64,000 nt of DNA from Actinomadura litoris (GCF_009733595.1 NZ_WOFH01000005.1:124001-188000), one strand, 5' to 3'; shown: positions 17,926-26,392, counted from the stretch's first letter. The notes: a model not told the origin generated them from the sequence alone. Made by a program: numbers and translations.

Positions 17926-18624
17926 CTACCGGCCGGGCTCGTCGGCGGCGTCCACCACGAACCGCTCGGCCGCCGCCGCGTCGACCCCGAGCGAGGTCAG
18001 CAGCCCGGTGCCGTTCTCCTCCTCCAGCAGCCCCAGCAGGACGTGGCCGGTGCCGACGCCGTCGTCGTCGAGCCGCAGCGCCGTCCTGAAGGTCAGTTCG
18101 AGCGCCTTCTTCGCGGGGGCGCTGTAGGGAATCATCACCGGGTCGGCGTCGCCGCGCGGCGGCAGGGTCGCCACCGCCGTGTCCCGCGCCCGGTCCGGGT
18201 CGACGCCCTGGGCCCGCAGCGCGGCGACCGCGGTGCCGTCGGTGCCGAGCAGGCCGAGGACGAGGTGCGCGGGCACGATCTCGGCGTTGCCCGCCTGCTT
18301 GGCCTCGTTCATGCCCGCGACGACCGCCTTGTGGGCGGGCCGGGTGAGCTTCTCGAAGGCGGGCGGGCCGGCGGCGGGGGGCTTGGCGACGAAGCGGCTC
18401 TGGACGGCCTGCTTGGTGACGCCCATCGCGCGCCCGATGTCGGTCCAGGACGCCCCGGAGCGGCGGGCCTGGCCGACGAAGTGGTCGAGGAGGCGGTCGG
18501 AGACCTCGCCGATGTGGTCGGCCATCCGCACCGCTGCGGTCAACCGGTCGAGGGCGCCGGTGTCGTCCGTGGCGATCGCCGTGATCAGGTCGTCGAGCCT
18601 GACCGGCGGAGTGCTCTGGGTCAT
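17926..18624 (-). CDS. Clp N-terminal domain protein with N-terminal helix-turn-helix
   Basis: A 232-residue protein without any AAA+ ATPase domain. Residues about 50-75 (ARRSGASWTDIGRAMGVTKQ) look like a sigma-70-region-like helix-turn-helix. The C-terminal part carries two Clp-N-type repeats, with LTRPAHKAVVAG and IVPAHLVLGLLG in the first and ALELTFRTALRL plus GTGHVLLGLLEEE in the second. Clp-N domains bind adaptors or damaged proteins, so this may be a regulator or adaptor. It sits between the ketoreductase and a P450 and may mark the cluster border. Confidence 0.72.
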   Translation of the reverse strand: MTQSTPPVRLDDLITAIATDDTGALDRLTAAVRMADHIGEVSDRLLDHFVGQARRSGASWTDIGRAMGVTKQAVQSRFVAKPPAAGPPAFEKLTRPAHKAVVAGMNEAKQAGNAEIVPAHLVLGLLGTDGTAVAALRAQGVDPDRARDTAVATLPPRGDADPVMIPYSAPAKKALELTFRTALRLDDDGVGTGHVLLGLLEEENGTGLLTSLGVDAAAAERFVVDAADEPGR

Positions 18625-18809
18625 GTCGTCAGCCTTCGTTGTCGATCCGCTGGCGTCAAGGTGAAGTTGACGATCCATCGCCGGAGGTGCGCGACCCATC
18701 GCCGGAGGCGCGTGCGCCGCGGTCGGCGGGCGGCGAGCCCCGATATGCGTCGAACACCTGCTCGGGGCCGCCGCGCTCGCCTCCCGGGCACGCGCGACGG
18801 CCGGTGCGC

Positions 18810-20009
18810 CTACCAGGTGATCGGCATTTCGGCCGGGCCGAATGCCTGGATCGAGTGGTACTTGTACGTCAGCTCCGATTCGGGCACCGCCAGCGCGAGC
18901 GTGGGGATCCGCTCGAACAGCATCGTGTAGACGATCTCCAGCAGGTCCGGCACCATGCGGTTGGCCGGGCACCGGTGCGGCCCGTGGCCGAACGCCAGGT
19001 GCTTGACGGGCTCCTCCCGCATGAGGTCGAGCCGGTTGGGGTGCGGGCACACCGCCGGGTCGCGGTTGACGGGGAACATCGGCAGGGCCAGGCCGTCGCC
19101 CGCCTTGACCAGCGTGTCGCCGATGAGCACGTCCTCCGTCGCCAGCCGCATCGGGGTGCCGTCGTTGACCGAGAAGAACCGGAGCATCTCCTCCACCGCG
19201 ATGGTCAGCCGGTCCGGGTCGGCGAGCAGCGTCACCCGCTCCTGCGGATGGTTCAGCAGGGTGAGCACGCCCAGCGAGATCATCGTGGCGACCGAGTTGT
19301 GGATGCCCTGGGCGTTCGCCAGCATCATGGGCGCCAGCCTGAACCAGTCGACCTCGCCGTGCTCGTCGCGCTCCCTCATGATGAGGCGGCTCATCATGTC
19401 GTCGCCGAGGTTGTTCGCCTTCTCCTTCAGGACGTCCATGGCGTGGCCGTTCAGTCGCGCGGCCATCGCCTCCTCCTCGTCCTCGCTGGAGAGCAGGAGG
19501 TTCCGGACGTTGTCCCGCATCTCATGCAGTTCGGCCGCCGGAATTCCGAGGACCATCTCCTGGAGCCGCCAGGCGACCGGGAACGACAGTTCCGACACCA
19601 GGTCGACCGGCTTCTCCCCGCGCTCCAGCAGGGCGTCGATCTTCTCGCTCGTGGCGGCCCGCATGAGCGGACGCATTTTGGCGAGCGCGCGCGGGGCGAA
19701 TTCCTGGAGGATCGACCTCTTCTTCTCCATGTGCGCCGGGCCGTCCAAATTGATCATGAACGGCGCGCAGTACTTCAACTTGTTCAGCGCGCTCGGCGTC
19801 AGCTTCGGGAAGTCGGGCCGCAGCTTGTCCGAGCTGAACCGCGGGTCGGAGAGCACGAGCCGGGCGTACTCGGGCCGCACCACCATCCACGCCAGTTTTC
19901 CGGTGGGCAGCGTCACCCGGCCGATGCCGCGCTCCCGCAGCGTCTCGTACTCGGCCGGCAGCACGCCGGGCTCTTGTCGCCGGATGGGGAAGGTCGGTAG
20001 CTCCGTCAT
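18810..20009 (-). CDS. Cytochrome P450 with atypical I-helix
   Basis: A 399-residue soluble P450. The haem-binding loop is FGHGPHRCPAN with Cys347, and the ExxR pair is E274/R277. The I-helix reads ANAQGIHNSV at 231-240, so the usual acid-Thr pair that delivers protons to oxygen is replaced by His-Asn. The ATG at 20009 follows GGAGG and lies one base after the cyclase stop, so the two genes are translationally linked. It most likely oxidises the aromatic polyketide; the unusual I-helix suggests substrate-assisted oxygen activation or a non-hydroxylation reaction. Confidence 0.9.
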   Translation of the reverse strand: MTELPTFPIRRQEPGVLPAEYETLRERGIGRVTLPTGKLAWMVVRPEYARLVLSDPRFSSDKLRPDFPKLTPSALNKLKYCAPFMINLDGPAHMEKKRSILQEFAPRALAKMRPLMRAATSEKIDALLERGEKPVDLVSELSFPVAWRLQEMVLGIPAAELHEMRDNVRNLLLSSEDEEEAMAARLNGHAMDVLKEKANNLGDDMMSRLIMRERDEHGEVDWFRLAPMMLANAQGIHNSVATMISLGVLTLLNHPQERVTLLADPDRLTIAVEEMLRFFSVNDGTPMRLATEDVLIGDTLVKAGDGLALPMFPVNRDPAVCPHPNRLDLMREEPVKHLAFGHGPHRCPANRMVPDLLEIVYTMLFERIPTLALAVPESELTYKYHSIQAFGPAEMPITW

Positions 20010-20010
20010 G

Positions 20011-20682
20011 CTATGCCTCCGCGGTCCAGTGGTAGAAACGGGTGGCCAGTGAATGGCTGTTCGGGTCATAGGGCGGAATGATCCGCGTCAGGTCGTCGAC
20101 GAGTTGCAGGAAACGGGGATCCCCGTCCGTCCACACCTTGCTGATCGCCTCGATGCTGTTGGAATCGGAGAAGTCCTGGATGTGCAGGTAGACCCCGCGC
20201 CACAGATAGATCTGGCGGCGCAGCGTGCCCATGCTCTGCGGGATGTCGGTCGCATCCGATTCCGCGAAAAGGCGCGCCACCTCGGGGATGTGCTCCCGCA
20301 GCTGCTTGTTCACGATGATCGCGCTGTAGGTCTGCTCCAGGTTCTCCAGCCGCTCGGCCGGCCACAGATAGAAGCGCTCGGCCTCCCGCTGGTCGTGCGG
20401 GCCGTCCCATTCATCGGTCGCGGTGTAGTCGCCGAAATAGGCCGAGAGGCGCTCGTTCAGACGCGCGCACCGGGGATCGGTGGTCGCCGCCTGGTACGCC
20501 TCGGCCGCGTCCGCGACGTCCCAGTCCTGTAGGTGGATGTAGAGATCGCTGTAGGTGAAGACCTGCCTGCGGCGCAGTTGGGGCAGCTCGGACGCGACCT
20601 CGCCGTCGAACTCCTGGAAGATCTTCTTGACATCGGGGATGTCATCACTGTCGAACGTGCCGACGGCGACGGTGCTCGGCAT
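20011..20682 (-). CDS. Tandem TcmI-like polyketide cyclase
   Basis: A 223-residue protein made of two TcmI-type cyclase domains. The first half has ELPQLRRRQVFTYSDLYIHLQDW and ends with RFYLWP style residues; the second repeats the plan with IPQSMGTLRRQIYLWRGVYLHIQD and ends RFYHWTAEA. Single-domain TcmI is about 110 residues, so this is a duplication-fusion. TcmI-type enzymes close later rings of aromatic polyketides. It heads the leftward operon with the P450, divergent from the aromatase. Both halves keep the Arg-rich strand before L-Y-x-H-x-Q-D, so both may fold properly. Confidence 0.8.
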   Translation of the reverse strand: MPSTVAVGTFDSDDIPDVKKIFQEFDGEVASELPQLRRRQVFTYSDLYIHLQDWDVADAAEAYQAATTDPRCARLNERLSAYFGDYTATDEWDGPHDQREAERFYLWPAERLENLEQTYSAIIVNKQLREHIPEVARLFAESDATDIPQSMGTLRRQIYLWRGVYLHIQDFSDSNSIEAISKVWTDGDPRFLQLVDDLTRIIPPYDPNSHSLATRFYHWTAEA

Positions 20683-20759
20683 AGGCGTCTCCTCACGGTT
20701 CGCTGATGGAACTGCGCCGCGTCACGGACCCCGCGGGGTTCGCTTCAAGGTCGCGGCCA

Positions 20760-20791
20760 AGACTGCGCTCGCGCCTTCGACGCCGGATCGA
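20760..20791 (-). promoter_or_regulatory. Candidate SARP-binding direct repeats for the leftward cyclase-P450 operon
   Basis: On the minus strand, TCGATCC (20791-20785) and TCGAAGG (20780-20774) are 11 bases apart, followed 8 bases later by CAGTCT (20765-20760), which fits the xAxxxT -10 spacing seen at SARP promoters. It is 78 bases before the cyclase start. Confidence 0.5.
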
Positions 20792-20839
20792 CGACGAATA
20801 GATGACCGGTTCGCGCCCTCCGCGGGCCGCGTGGCGGGC

Positions 20840-20882
20840 TCGACGGGTCCTCGAACCGAGGTCGAACGGCGCCGGACATCGT
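20840..20882 (+). promoter_or_regulatory. Candidate SARP-binding direct repeats for the aromatase-methyltransferase operon
   Basis: Three heptamers, TCGACGG (20840), TCGAACC (20851) and TCGAACG (20862), are spaced exactly 11 bases. Eight bases after the last lies CATCGT (20877-20882), a possible -10. The aromatase GTG is 46 bases further on. Confidence 0.65.
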
Positions 20883-20927
20883 CGGGGCGACGGTTCCGAA
20901 CCCGCGACGGTTGTGAGGTGTCTGGTC

Positions 20928-21884
20928 GTGCCGAGCACGCAGCAGCAAATTGACCACGGCGTGGTCGTCGACGCCGGCTATGAGACGGTGTTCGACCTGG
21001 TGGCCGACGTCGGGCGCTGGCCGCAGTTCCACCTTTCCGCCGTGCACGCGGAAGTGCTCCACAGCAACGAGAAGGGCGACCTGATCCAGCACTGGGCGCT
21101 GGACGGCGACTCCACCGTCCGCACCTGGCGGACGGTGCGCCGCTCCGACCGGGCCGGACGCCGCATCACGTTCTCCTACATGGACGCCGATCCGCCGGAC
21201 ACCGAGGTTCGCGGCGAATGGGTGTTCACCGAACTGGCGCCGGACCGGACCCGCGTCGAACTGCGGCACACCATCGAGGGACCGGCCCGCGCCGATCTCG
21301 GCCCGCTGCTGGACGGGATCGGCCTGGACGGCAAGGAGCATCTCGACACGCTGCGCGACACGGCGGAACGGCGCGCCGAACTCGACGACCTCGTCGTCTC
21401 CTTCACCGACCCGCTCTTCATCGCGGGCTCCGTCGAGGACGCCTACGAATATCTCTACCGGGCGGACCTGTGGCCCGAGCGCATCCCGCACGTGGTGGGG
21501 CTCGACCTGACCGAGGACGTGCCGAACGTCCAGTTCTTCGACATGGACACCAAAAGCCCGGACGGCACCACGCATTCCGTCCGCTCGGTGCGGATCTGCC
21601 TGCCGCCCAACCTGATCGTGTACAAGCAGATCTCGCTGCCCGCCGTTCTGGACGCGCACACCGGTCACTGGCGGTTCACCGAGACGCGGGAGGGCGTCGT
21701 CGCCGAGTCCCGGCACAGCAGCACGATCAAGCCCTCGGCGGTGTCGCAGCTCGGCGGCGGGACGGTCGACGGCGCACGCCGGTACCTGCGGCGCCTGCTG
21801 AGCGGCCACAGCATGACCAACCTCCGCCTCACCAAGACGTTCGCGGAGGAGCGCGCCGGTCTCCGACCGGGTACGGACCGTTGA
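20928..21884 (+). CDS. Didomain aromatase/cyclase
   Basis: A 318-residue enzyme with two SRPBCC (START-like) domains, roughly 5-150 and 165-305. The first includes VFDLVADVGRWPQFH and the second AYEYLYRADLWPERIP, the same helix-grip element repeated. Didomain ARO/CYCs guide first-ring closure and aromatisation in reducing type II PKS systems, which agrees with a ketoreductase in this cluster. The GTG at 20928 follows GAGGTG; the frame is open further upstream but that part overlaps the promoter. Confidence 0.9.
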   Translation: MPSTQQQIDHGVVVDAGYETVFDLVADVGRWPQFHLSAVHAEVLHSNEKGDLIQHWALDGDSTVRTWRTVRRSDRAGRRITFSYMDADPPDTEVRGEWVFTELAPDRTRVELRHTIEGPARADLGPLLDGIGLDGKEHLDTLRDTAERRAELDDLVVSFTDPLFIAGSVEDAYEYLYRADLWPERIPHVVGLDLTEDVPNVQFFDMDTKSPDGTTHSVRSVRICLPPNLIVYKQISLPAVLDAHTGHWRFTETREGVVAESRHSSTIKPSAVSQLGGGTVDGARRYLRRLLSGHSMTNLRLTKTFAEERAGLRPGTDR

Positions 21885-21916
21885 ACCGACAGGAAACCGC
21901 TGAGTCAGGAGGGGTC

Positions 21917-22963
21917 ATGGCCGAGGAGACGACCGCGAGAGGCGGGGGGATCTGGGCGGCCGCCGATCTGCTGACGCCGATGGCCGTCCGGGTGGCGGCG
22001 ACGCTGCGGCTGGCCGACCACATCGCCGCGGGCACCCGAACGGCGCGGGCACTGGCCGAGGCCGTGCACGCCGACCAGGACGTGCTCGGACGCCTGCTGG
22101 ACCATCTGGTGACCGCCGGAGTGCTGTCGAGCACGGGGGAAGGCGCCTATGACCTGACGGACATGGGCGGCCACCTCCGGGACGGGGAGCCCGAGGGGAT
22201 GCGGTCGGTGCTCGACATCGAGGGCGCCATCGGGCACGCCGAGTTGAGTCTCATCCATCTGCTGCACACGGTCCGCACCGGCGAGCCGGCGTTCCCGCAG
22301 CAGTACGGCCTGACGTTCTGGGAGGACCTCTCGGCCGACGACGGGCGCGCCGAGTCGTTCGACGCGCTGATGGGCGCCCGGCTGGCGGCGCACGCGCCCG
22401 CCGTGGCCACCGCGTACCCCTGGGGAAGCCTGCGCCATGTCATCGACGTCGGCGGTGGCGACGGCAGCATGCTGATCGCCATCCTCCAGGCCCACGGCGA
22501 GCTGCGCGGGACGGTCCTCGACCTGCCCGGCCCCGTCCGCCGCGCTGGGAAGGCCATCGCCGCGGCCGGTCTCGACCACCGCGCCGACACCGTGGCCGGC
22601 AGCTTCTTCGACGAGCTTCCCACCGGGGCGGACGGCTATCTGCTGTCGAGCATCCTGCACAACTGGGACGACGCGTCGGCCGCCCGCATCTTGCGGCGCT
22701 GCGCCGACGCCGCGTCCACGTCTACGTCCGCGTCCGTGTCCACGGGCGCGGGCACGGGCACGGGCGGCAGCGTGCTCGTCGTCGACTACTTCACCGACCA
22801 GAGCGTCATGACCGAAGGCGACCTCCGCATGCTCTGCTACTTCGGAGGCAGGCAGCACAGCATCGAGCAGCTCGGCGAACTGGCCGGGGCCACCGGCCTC
22901 AAAATCGCCTCGATCATGCCCGCCGGACGCCTCTCCGTCGTCGAGCTGCGCGCGTCCGGCTGA
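21917..22963 (+). CDS. SAM-dependent O-methyltransferase (acetylserotonin-type)
   Basis: A 348-residue methyltransferase with an N-terminal winged-helix dimerisation domain (about 10-95) and a C-terminal Rossmann domain with VIDVGGGDGSMLI, FFDELPTGADGYLLSS and LHNWDDASAARIL containing the catalytic His. These features match polyketide O-methyltransferases. A Ser/Thr/Gly-rich insertion near 270-290 (coding bases about 22715-22770) interrupts the fold before the VLVVDYF strand. The ATG follows AGGAGGGG, 32 bases after the aromatase. Confidence 0.9.
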   Translation: MAEETTARGGGIWAAADLLTPMAVRVAATLRLADHIAAGTRTARALAEAVHADQDVLGRLLDHLVTAGVLSSTGEGAYDLTDMGGHLRDGEPEGMRSVLDIEGAIGHAELSLIHLLHTVRTGEPAFPQQYGLTFWEDLSADDGRAESFDALMGARLAAHAPAVATAYPWGSLRHVIDVGGGDGSMLIAILQAHGELRGTVLDLPGPVRRAGKAIAAAGLDHRADTVAGSFFDELPTGADGYLLSSILHNWDDASAARILRRCADAASTSTSASVSTGAGTGTGGSVLVVDYFTDQSVMTEGDLRMLCYFGGRQHSIEQLGELAGATGLKIASIMPAGRLSVVELRASG

Positions 22964-22998
22964 GGCGTCACATCACGGGCGACCTGGTTTCGACGCGG

Positions 22999-23745
22999 TC
23001 ACCCGGCCGGGCGTGAACCGCCGTTCCCGGTTTTCGTCAGGAACCGGGCCTGCACCCCGTCCAGGAGTATCGCCAGCCCGTTCTCGAACCGTTCGTCGGC
23101 CTCGCCGATCTCCGAGGCCCGCATCATCTCGCTCAGATGGGGGAACTCGCCGGTCGCGATCATGGACTTCAGATACGGCCCCATGCGCAGCCGCCAGGCA
23201 TGGCGGTCGACGCCGGACCGGTGAGCGGTCGCCCGCTCGGTCAACTCGGCCTGCACGGTGCCGCTGACCCAGGAGTGGAGCAGGTTCAGCACGTCGAGCG
23301 TCTCGTCCATGCCGAGCCCGCCGCCGGCGAGCAGGGCGAGATCGCGCTCCATGCCGCGCAGGAGGTTGGGGCCCATGACCGGGCGGGTGCCGAGGAGCGG
23401 GGCGAGCCAGGGATGCCGCAGGAAGGTCTGCCTGCGGCGGCGGGCCAGGGCCGTCAGATCGGCGCGGACGTCACCGGTCGGCTCCTGCGGCTCGAAGCCC
23501 GTCGCCTGGTCGATCATCACCGTGTACAGGTCTTCCTTGGCCGGCAGGTACCGGTACAGGGTCATCGTGCCGGTGCCGAGCCTCTTGGCGATCGTCCGCA
23601 TCGACGCGGCCTCGATGCCCTCGGCGTCCGCGATCTCGATCGCCGCCTCGGCGATCTGCTCGCGGCTGTGCTGGGGCGCCGGACCTCGCGTGGGCTTGTC
23701 CGCCCGCATCCAGATGATGGGTTCCGAGTCCGACACGACGACCAT
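22999..23745 (-). CDS. TetR-family regulator (TetR_C_1 type)
   Basis: A 248-residue repressor. The HTH is AAIEIADAEGIEAASMRTIA followed by GTGTMTLYRYLPAKEDLY, characteristic of TetR proteins beside drug exporters. It is divergent from the ABC ATPase gene, with a perfect GTACA-T-TGTAC palindrome between them, so it probably represses that operon until the cluster product or an intermediate binds. Confidence 0.88.
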   Translation of the reverse strand: MVVVSDSEPIIWMRADKPTRGPAPQHSREQIAEAAIEIADAEGIEAASMRTIAKRLGTGTMTLYRYLPAKEDLYTVMIDQATGFEPQEPTGDVRADLTALARRRRQTFLRHPWLAPLLGTRPVMGPNLLRGMERDLALLAGGGLGMDETLDVLNLLHSWVSGTVQAELTERATAHRSGVDRHAWRLRMGPYLKSMIATGEFPHLSEMMRASEIGEADERFENGLAILLDGVQARFLTKTGNGGSRPAG

Positions 23746-23805
23746 CGTACGCGCGCGGTTCCGCCTGTTGCGTGCGTCGCTCGCGGCTGGTTATGTTGAA
23801 ACCGC

Positions 23806-23816
23806 GTACATTGTAC
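23806..23816. promoter_or_regulatory. TetR operator palindrome and ABC promoter
   Basis: GTACATTGTAC is a perfect 11-bp palindrome. It follows a plausible promoter (TTGCGT at 23768, TATGTT 18 bases later) and precedes the ABC ATPase ATG by 18 bases, so a bound repressor would block initiation. Confidence 0.6.
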
Positions 23817-23834
23817 TCGGTCAGGAGGTGCTCC

Positions 23835-24836
23835 ATGGATGACGCGATCGTGCACACCAGCCGGCTGCGGAAGCAGTTCGGGGAAGTCGCCGCGCTGACC
23901 GGCCTGGACCTGATGGTGCCCTCGAACATCATCTATGGCCTGCTCGGCCCGAAAGGCGCCGGCAAGAGCACCGCCGTGCAGATCCTGAGCACGCTGACCA
24001 AGCCCACCGGCGGACGGGCCGTCGTCGCCGGATTCGATGTGGCCCGGTACCCCGAGGAGGTCCGGAAAATGATCGGGATCGCCGGTCAGGACGCCTCCCT
24101 CGACGACAGGCTGACGGCCCGGGAGAACCTGCGGATCTTCGGCCGCCGGTCGCGGCTGGGCACGCGCGGCGCCCGGCGGCGCGCGGACGAGCTGTTGGAA
24201 CGGTTCGATCTCGCTCAGGCGGGCGACCGTCCGGTCGGCGGCTACCCCGGCGGCAGGCGCCGCCTGGTGCACCTGCTCGCGAGCCTGCTGCCCGGCCCCG
24301 CCGTGCTCCTGCTCGACGAGCCCACCAAGGGGCTCGACGTCCGGAGCCGCCGGGCGATCTGGGCGAGCGTCCGCCAGCTGGTGGCCGACGGGACCACGGT
24401 CCTGCTCGCCACCCAGTACCTGGACGAGGTGGACCAGCTCGCCTCGGCCGTCGGCGTGATCGACCACGGCAACCTGATCGCCGAAGGCGGACCGGCCCAG
24501 CTCAAGTCCCAGATCGGCAGGCACATCGACGTCGTGGTGGAGGCCGCCGAGCACCTGCCGTGCGCCATGGCGCTGCTGGAGAGGATCACCGGCCGGTGCC
24601 CGGAGGCGGACGGCCTGCACATCGTCGTCGCCGCCGTCGACGCGGTGCCGACCGTGCCGCAGATCGTGCGCGAACTCGACGCGTCCGGCGCCGTGATCCG
24701 CACCATCGGGATTCGCGAGCCGAGCCTCGACGACGTCGTCCTGTCCCTGACCGGCAAGAACGCCCCACCGGCGGAACCGGTCGGGTGCGTCGCAGGCGGG
24801 ACGGGAGCGCGGTTCCCGGCTCAGGAGGGGCACTGA
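23835..24836 (+). CDS. DrrA-like ABC transporter ATPase without adjacent permease
   Basis: A 333-residue nucleotide-binding subunit resembling daunorubicin-resistance ATPases. Walker A is GPKGAGKST (about 36-44) and Walker B LLLDEPTKGLD. The signature loop is YPGGRRRL instead of the YSGGMRRRL of DrrA, with the Ser replaced by Pro and one residue missing, which could weaken ATP hydrolysis. No DrrB-type membrane gene follows; the next gene, overlapping by one base, is a monooxygenase. It may use a permease elsewhere, bind the product, or have lost transport. Confidence 0.85.
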   Translation: MDDAIVHTSRLRKQFGEVAALTGLDLMVPSNIIYGLLGPKGAGKSTAVQILSTLTKPTGGRAVVAGFDVARYPEEVRKMIGIAGQDASLDDRLTARENLRIFGRRSRLGTRGARRRADELLERFDLAQAGDRPVGGYPGGRRRLVHLLASLLPGPAVLLLDEPTKGLDVRSRRAIWASVRQLVADGTTVLLATQYLDEVDQLASAVGVIDHGNLIAEGGPAQLKSQIGRHIDVVVEAAEHLPCAMALLERITGRCPEADGLHIVVAAVDAVPTVPQIVRELDASGAVIRTIGIREPSLDDVVLSLTGKNAPPAEPVGCVAGGTGARFPAQEGH

Positions 24837-26281
24837 TGCGGGTCGTCATCGTCGGAGGTGGGACCGTCGGGCTGTGCACCGGCGTCATGCTCGCCCGCCA
24901 CGGGATCTCCGTCCACGTACTGGAGCGCAGGACGCGGGCCGACGACCATCCGAGGGCGTTCGGCGTCAACGACCGGTCGGCGGAGATCCTGCGCGAGGCC
25001 GGTATCGAGATCGAGACGGAGGAGCGCGCCCGGGGCCTGATGAGCGGTCCCAGCCTGGCCGAGGCGAAGGCCGTCACCGCCCGGTTCGAGCCGCCGGAGA
25101 TCGGACCGGCGAGGCTGGGAAGCTGCCCGCAGGACCGGGTCGACCGGGCCGCGGCGGCGCGGCTGCGGGAACTGGGCGGCACGGTGGAGTTCGGCGGCGA
25201 GGTGGTCGCGGTCGCCGATGGCGCCGTCACGACGTCCGACGGCAGGACCGTCACGGCCGACCATGTGATCGCCGCCGACGGCGGCCGCAGCACGGTCCGG
25301 GACCTGCTCGGCATCGGCGTGACCGGGCCGGGCGCGATCGGCACCGGCCACATGCTCAACGTGCTGTTCCGCGCCGAACTGCCGGCCCCGCCGTCCTCCA
25401 TGACGTTCCTGCGCAACGAGCGGGCGTCCGGAACCCTGATGAAGGTCGACGCGAGCCGCTGGGTCTTCCACATACCGAACGGCGACCCGAACACGCCCAC
25501 CGAGCGGATCCGGCAGACGATCAGGGACGCCACCGGGGTCCCCGATGCCGAGCCGGAGATCATCAGCCTGCTGCCCTGGTCGGCACGGGCCCAGGTGGCC
25601 GACAGCTTCAGGCGGGGGAACGTCTTCCTCGTCGGCGACGCGGCGCACGTGGTGCCCCCGGTCGGCGGTTTCGGGCTCAACATGGGCATCGCCGACGCCC
25701 ACAACCTGGCGTGGAAGCTGGCCGCCGGCGGTGACGGGCTGCTCGACACCTACGACGCCGAGCGCCGGGCGGTCGCGCTGTTCACCATGCGGCAGTCCAT
25801 GATCCGCCTCCGCAACCGCGACCTGCACTGGGACACCGATCCGGGCCGGGCCGCCGACCGCGCGGCCGTCGGCATGGCGGACCTCATGATCCCCGTGGTC
25901 GGGTACCGGTACGAGTCGCGCGCGATCATCGCCCCGGAACCGCTCGCTGACCTGCGGAGCCTCACACTGGACGGGGCGCCGGGCAGCCGCCTGCCGCACC
26001 GCTGGCTCCCGGACGGGCGGTCCACGGTCGACCTCGTGGACGGCTTCACGCTGATCACCGGGACCGCGGGCGACCACTGGCTGGAGGCCGCGCGGAAGCT
26101 GGGGATCACGGCGCACGCGGTCGACCGGTGGGCCGAGGCCGCCGACATCCGCGAGGACGGCGCCGTGCTCGTCCGTCCCGACGGCTTCGTCGGCTGGCGT
26201 GTGGCCACGACGCGAAACACCGCGGCCACCGGCGGGCAGCAGTTGCGGGACGCACTCGACCGGATCCTCTGCCGCCGGTAG
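24836..26281 (+). CDS. FAD-dependent aromatic monooxygenase
   Basis: A 481-residue flavoprotein of the p-hydroxybenzoate hydroxylase fold. It has the FAD motif VVIVGGGTVGLCTG at the N-terminus, AADGGRSTVRDLLG (DG motif) near 145-158 and VFLVGDAAHVVPPVGGFG (GD motif) near 263-280. Relatives hydroxylate or oxidise aromatic polyketides (TcmG, RdmE, TetX group). The ATG overlaps the ATPase stop as TGATG. The C-terminal thioredoxin-like domain lacks a clear CxxC, as is usual. Confidence 0.9.
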   Translation: MRVVIVGGGTVGLCTGVMLARHGISVHVLERRTRADDHPRAFGVNDRSAEILREAGIEIETEERARGLMSGPSLAEAKAVTARFEPPEIGPARLGSCPQDRVDRAAAARLRELGGTVEFGGEVVAVADGAVTTSDGRTVTADHVIAADGGRSTVRDLLGIGVTGPGAIGTGHMLNVLFRAELPAPPSSMTFLRNERASGTLMKVDASRWVFHIPNGDPNTPTERIRQTIRDATGVPDAEPEIISLLPWSARAQVADSFRRGNVFLVGDAAHVVPPVGGFGLNMGIADAHNLAWKLAAGGDGLLDTYDAERRAVALFTMRQSMIRLRNRDLHWDTDPGRAADRAAVGMADLMIPVVGYRYESRAIIAPEPLADLRSLTLDGAPGSRLPHRWLPDGRSTVDLVDGFTLITGTAGDHWLEAARKLGITAHAVDRWAEAADIREDGAVLVRPDGFVGWRVATTRNTAATGGQQLRDALDRILCRR

Positions 26282-26344
26282 GACGACCGCCACCGCACAC
26301 AAGGACGCGCACCGCCGGACGCGATCGCACCGCGTCCGGCAGCA

Positions 26345-26392
26345 CCCTCCTGCGCCGCCGCGCGGGCGCCCTCCTGCGCCGCCGCGCGGGCG
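26345..26392. repeat. Perfect 24-bp tandem direct repeat (two copies)
   Basis: Two identical 24-base units lie head to tail between the monooxygenase and P450 genes. They are pure high-GC sequence, just upstream of the SARP-type heptamers, and are most simply a slippage product. Confidence 0.8.
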
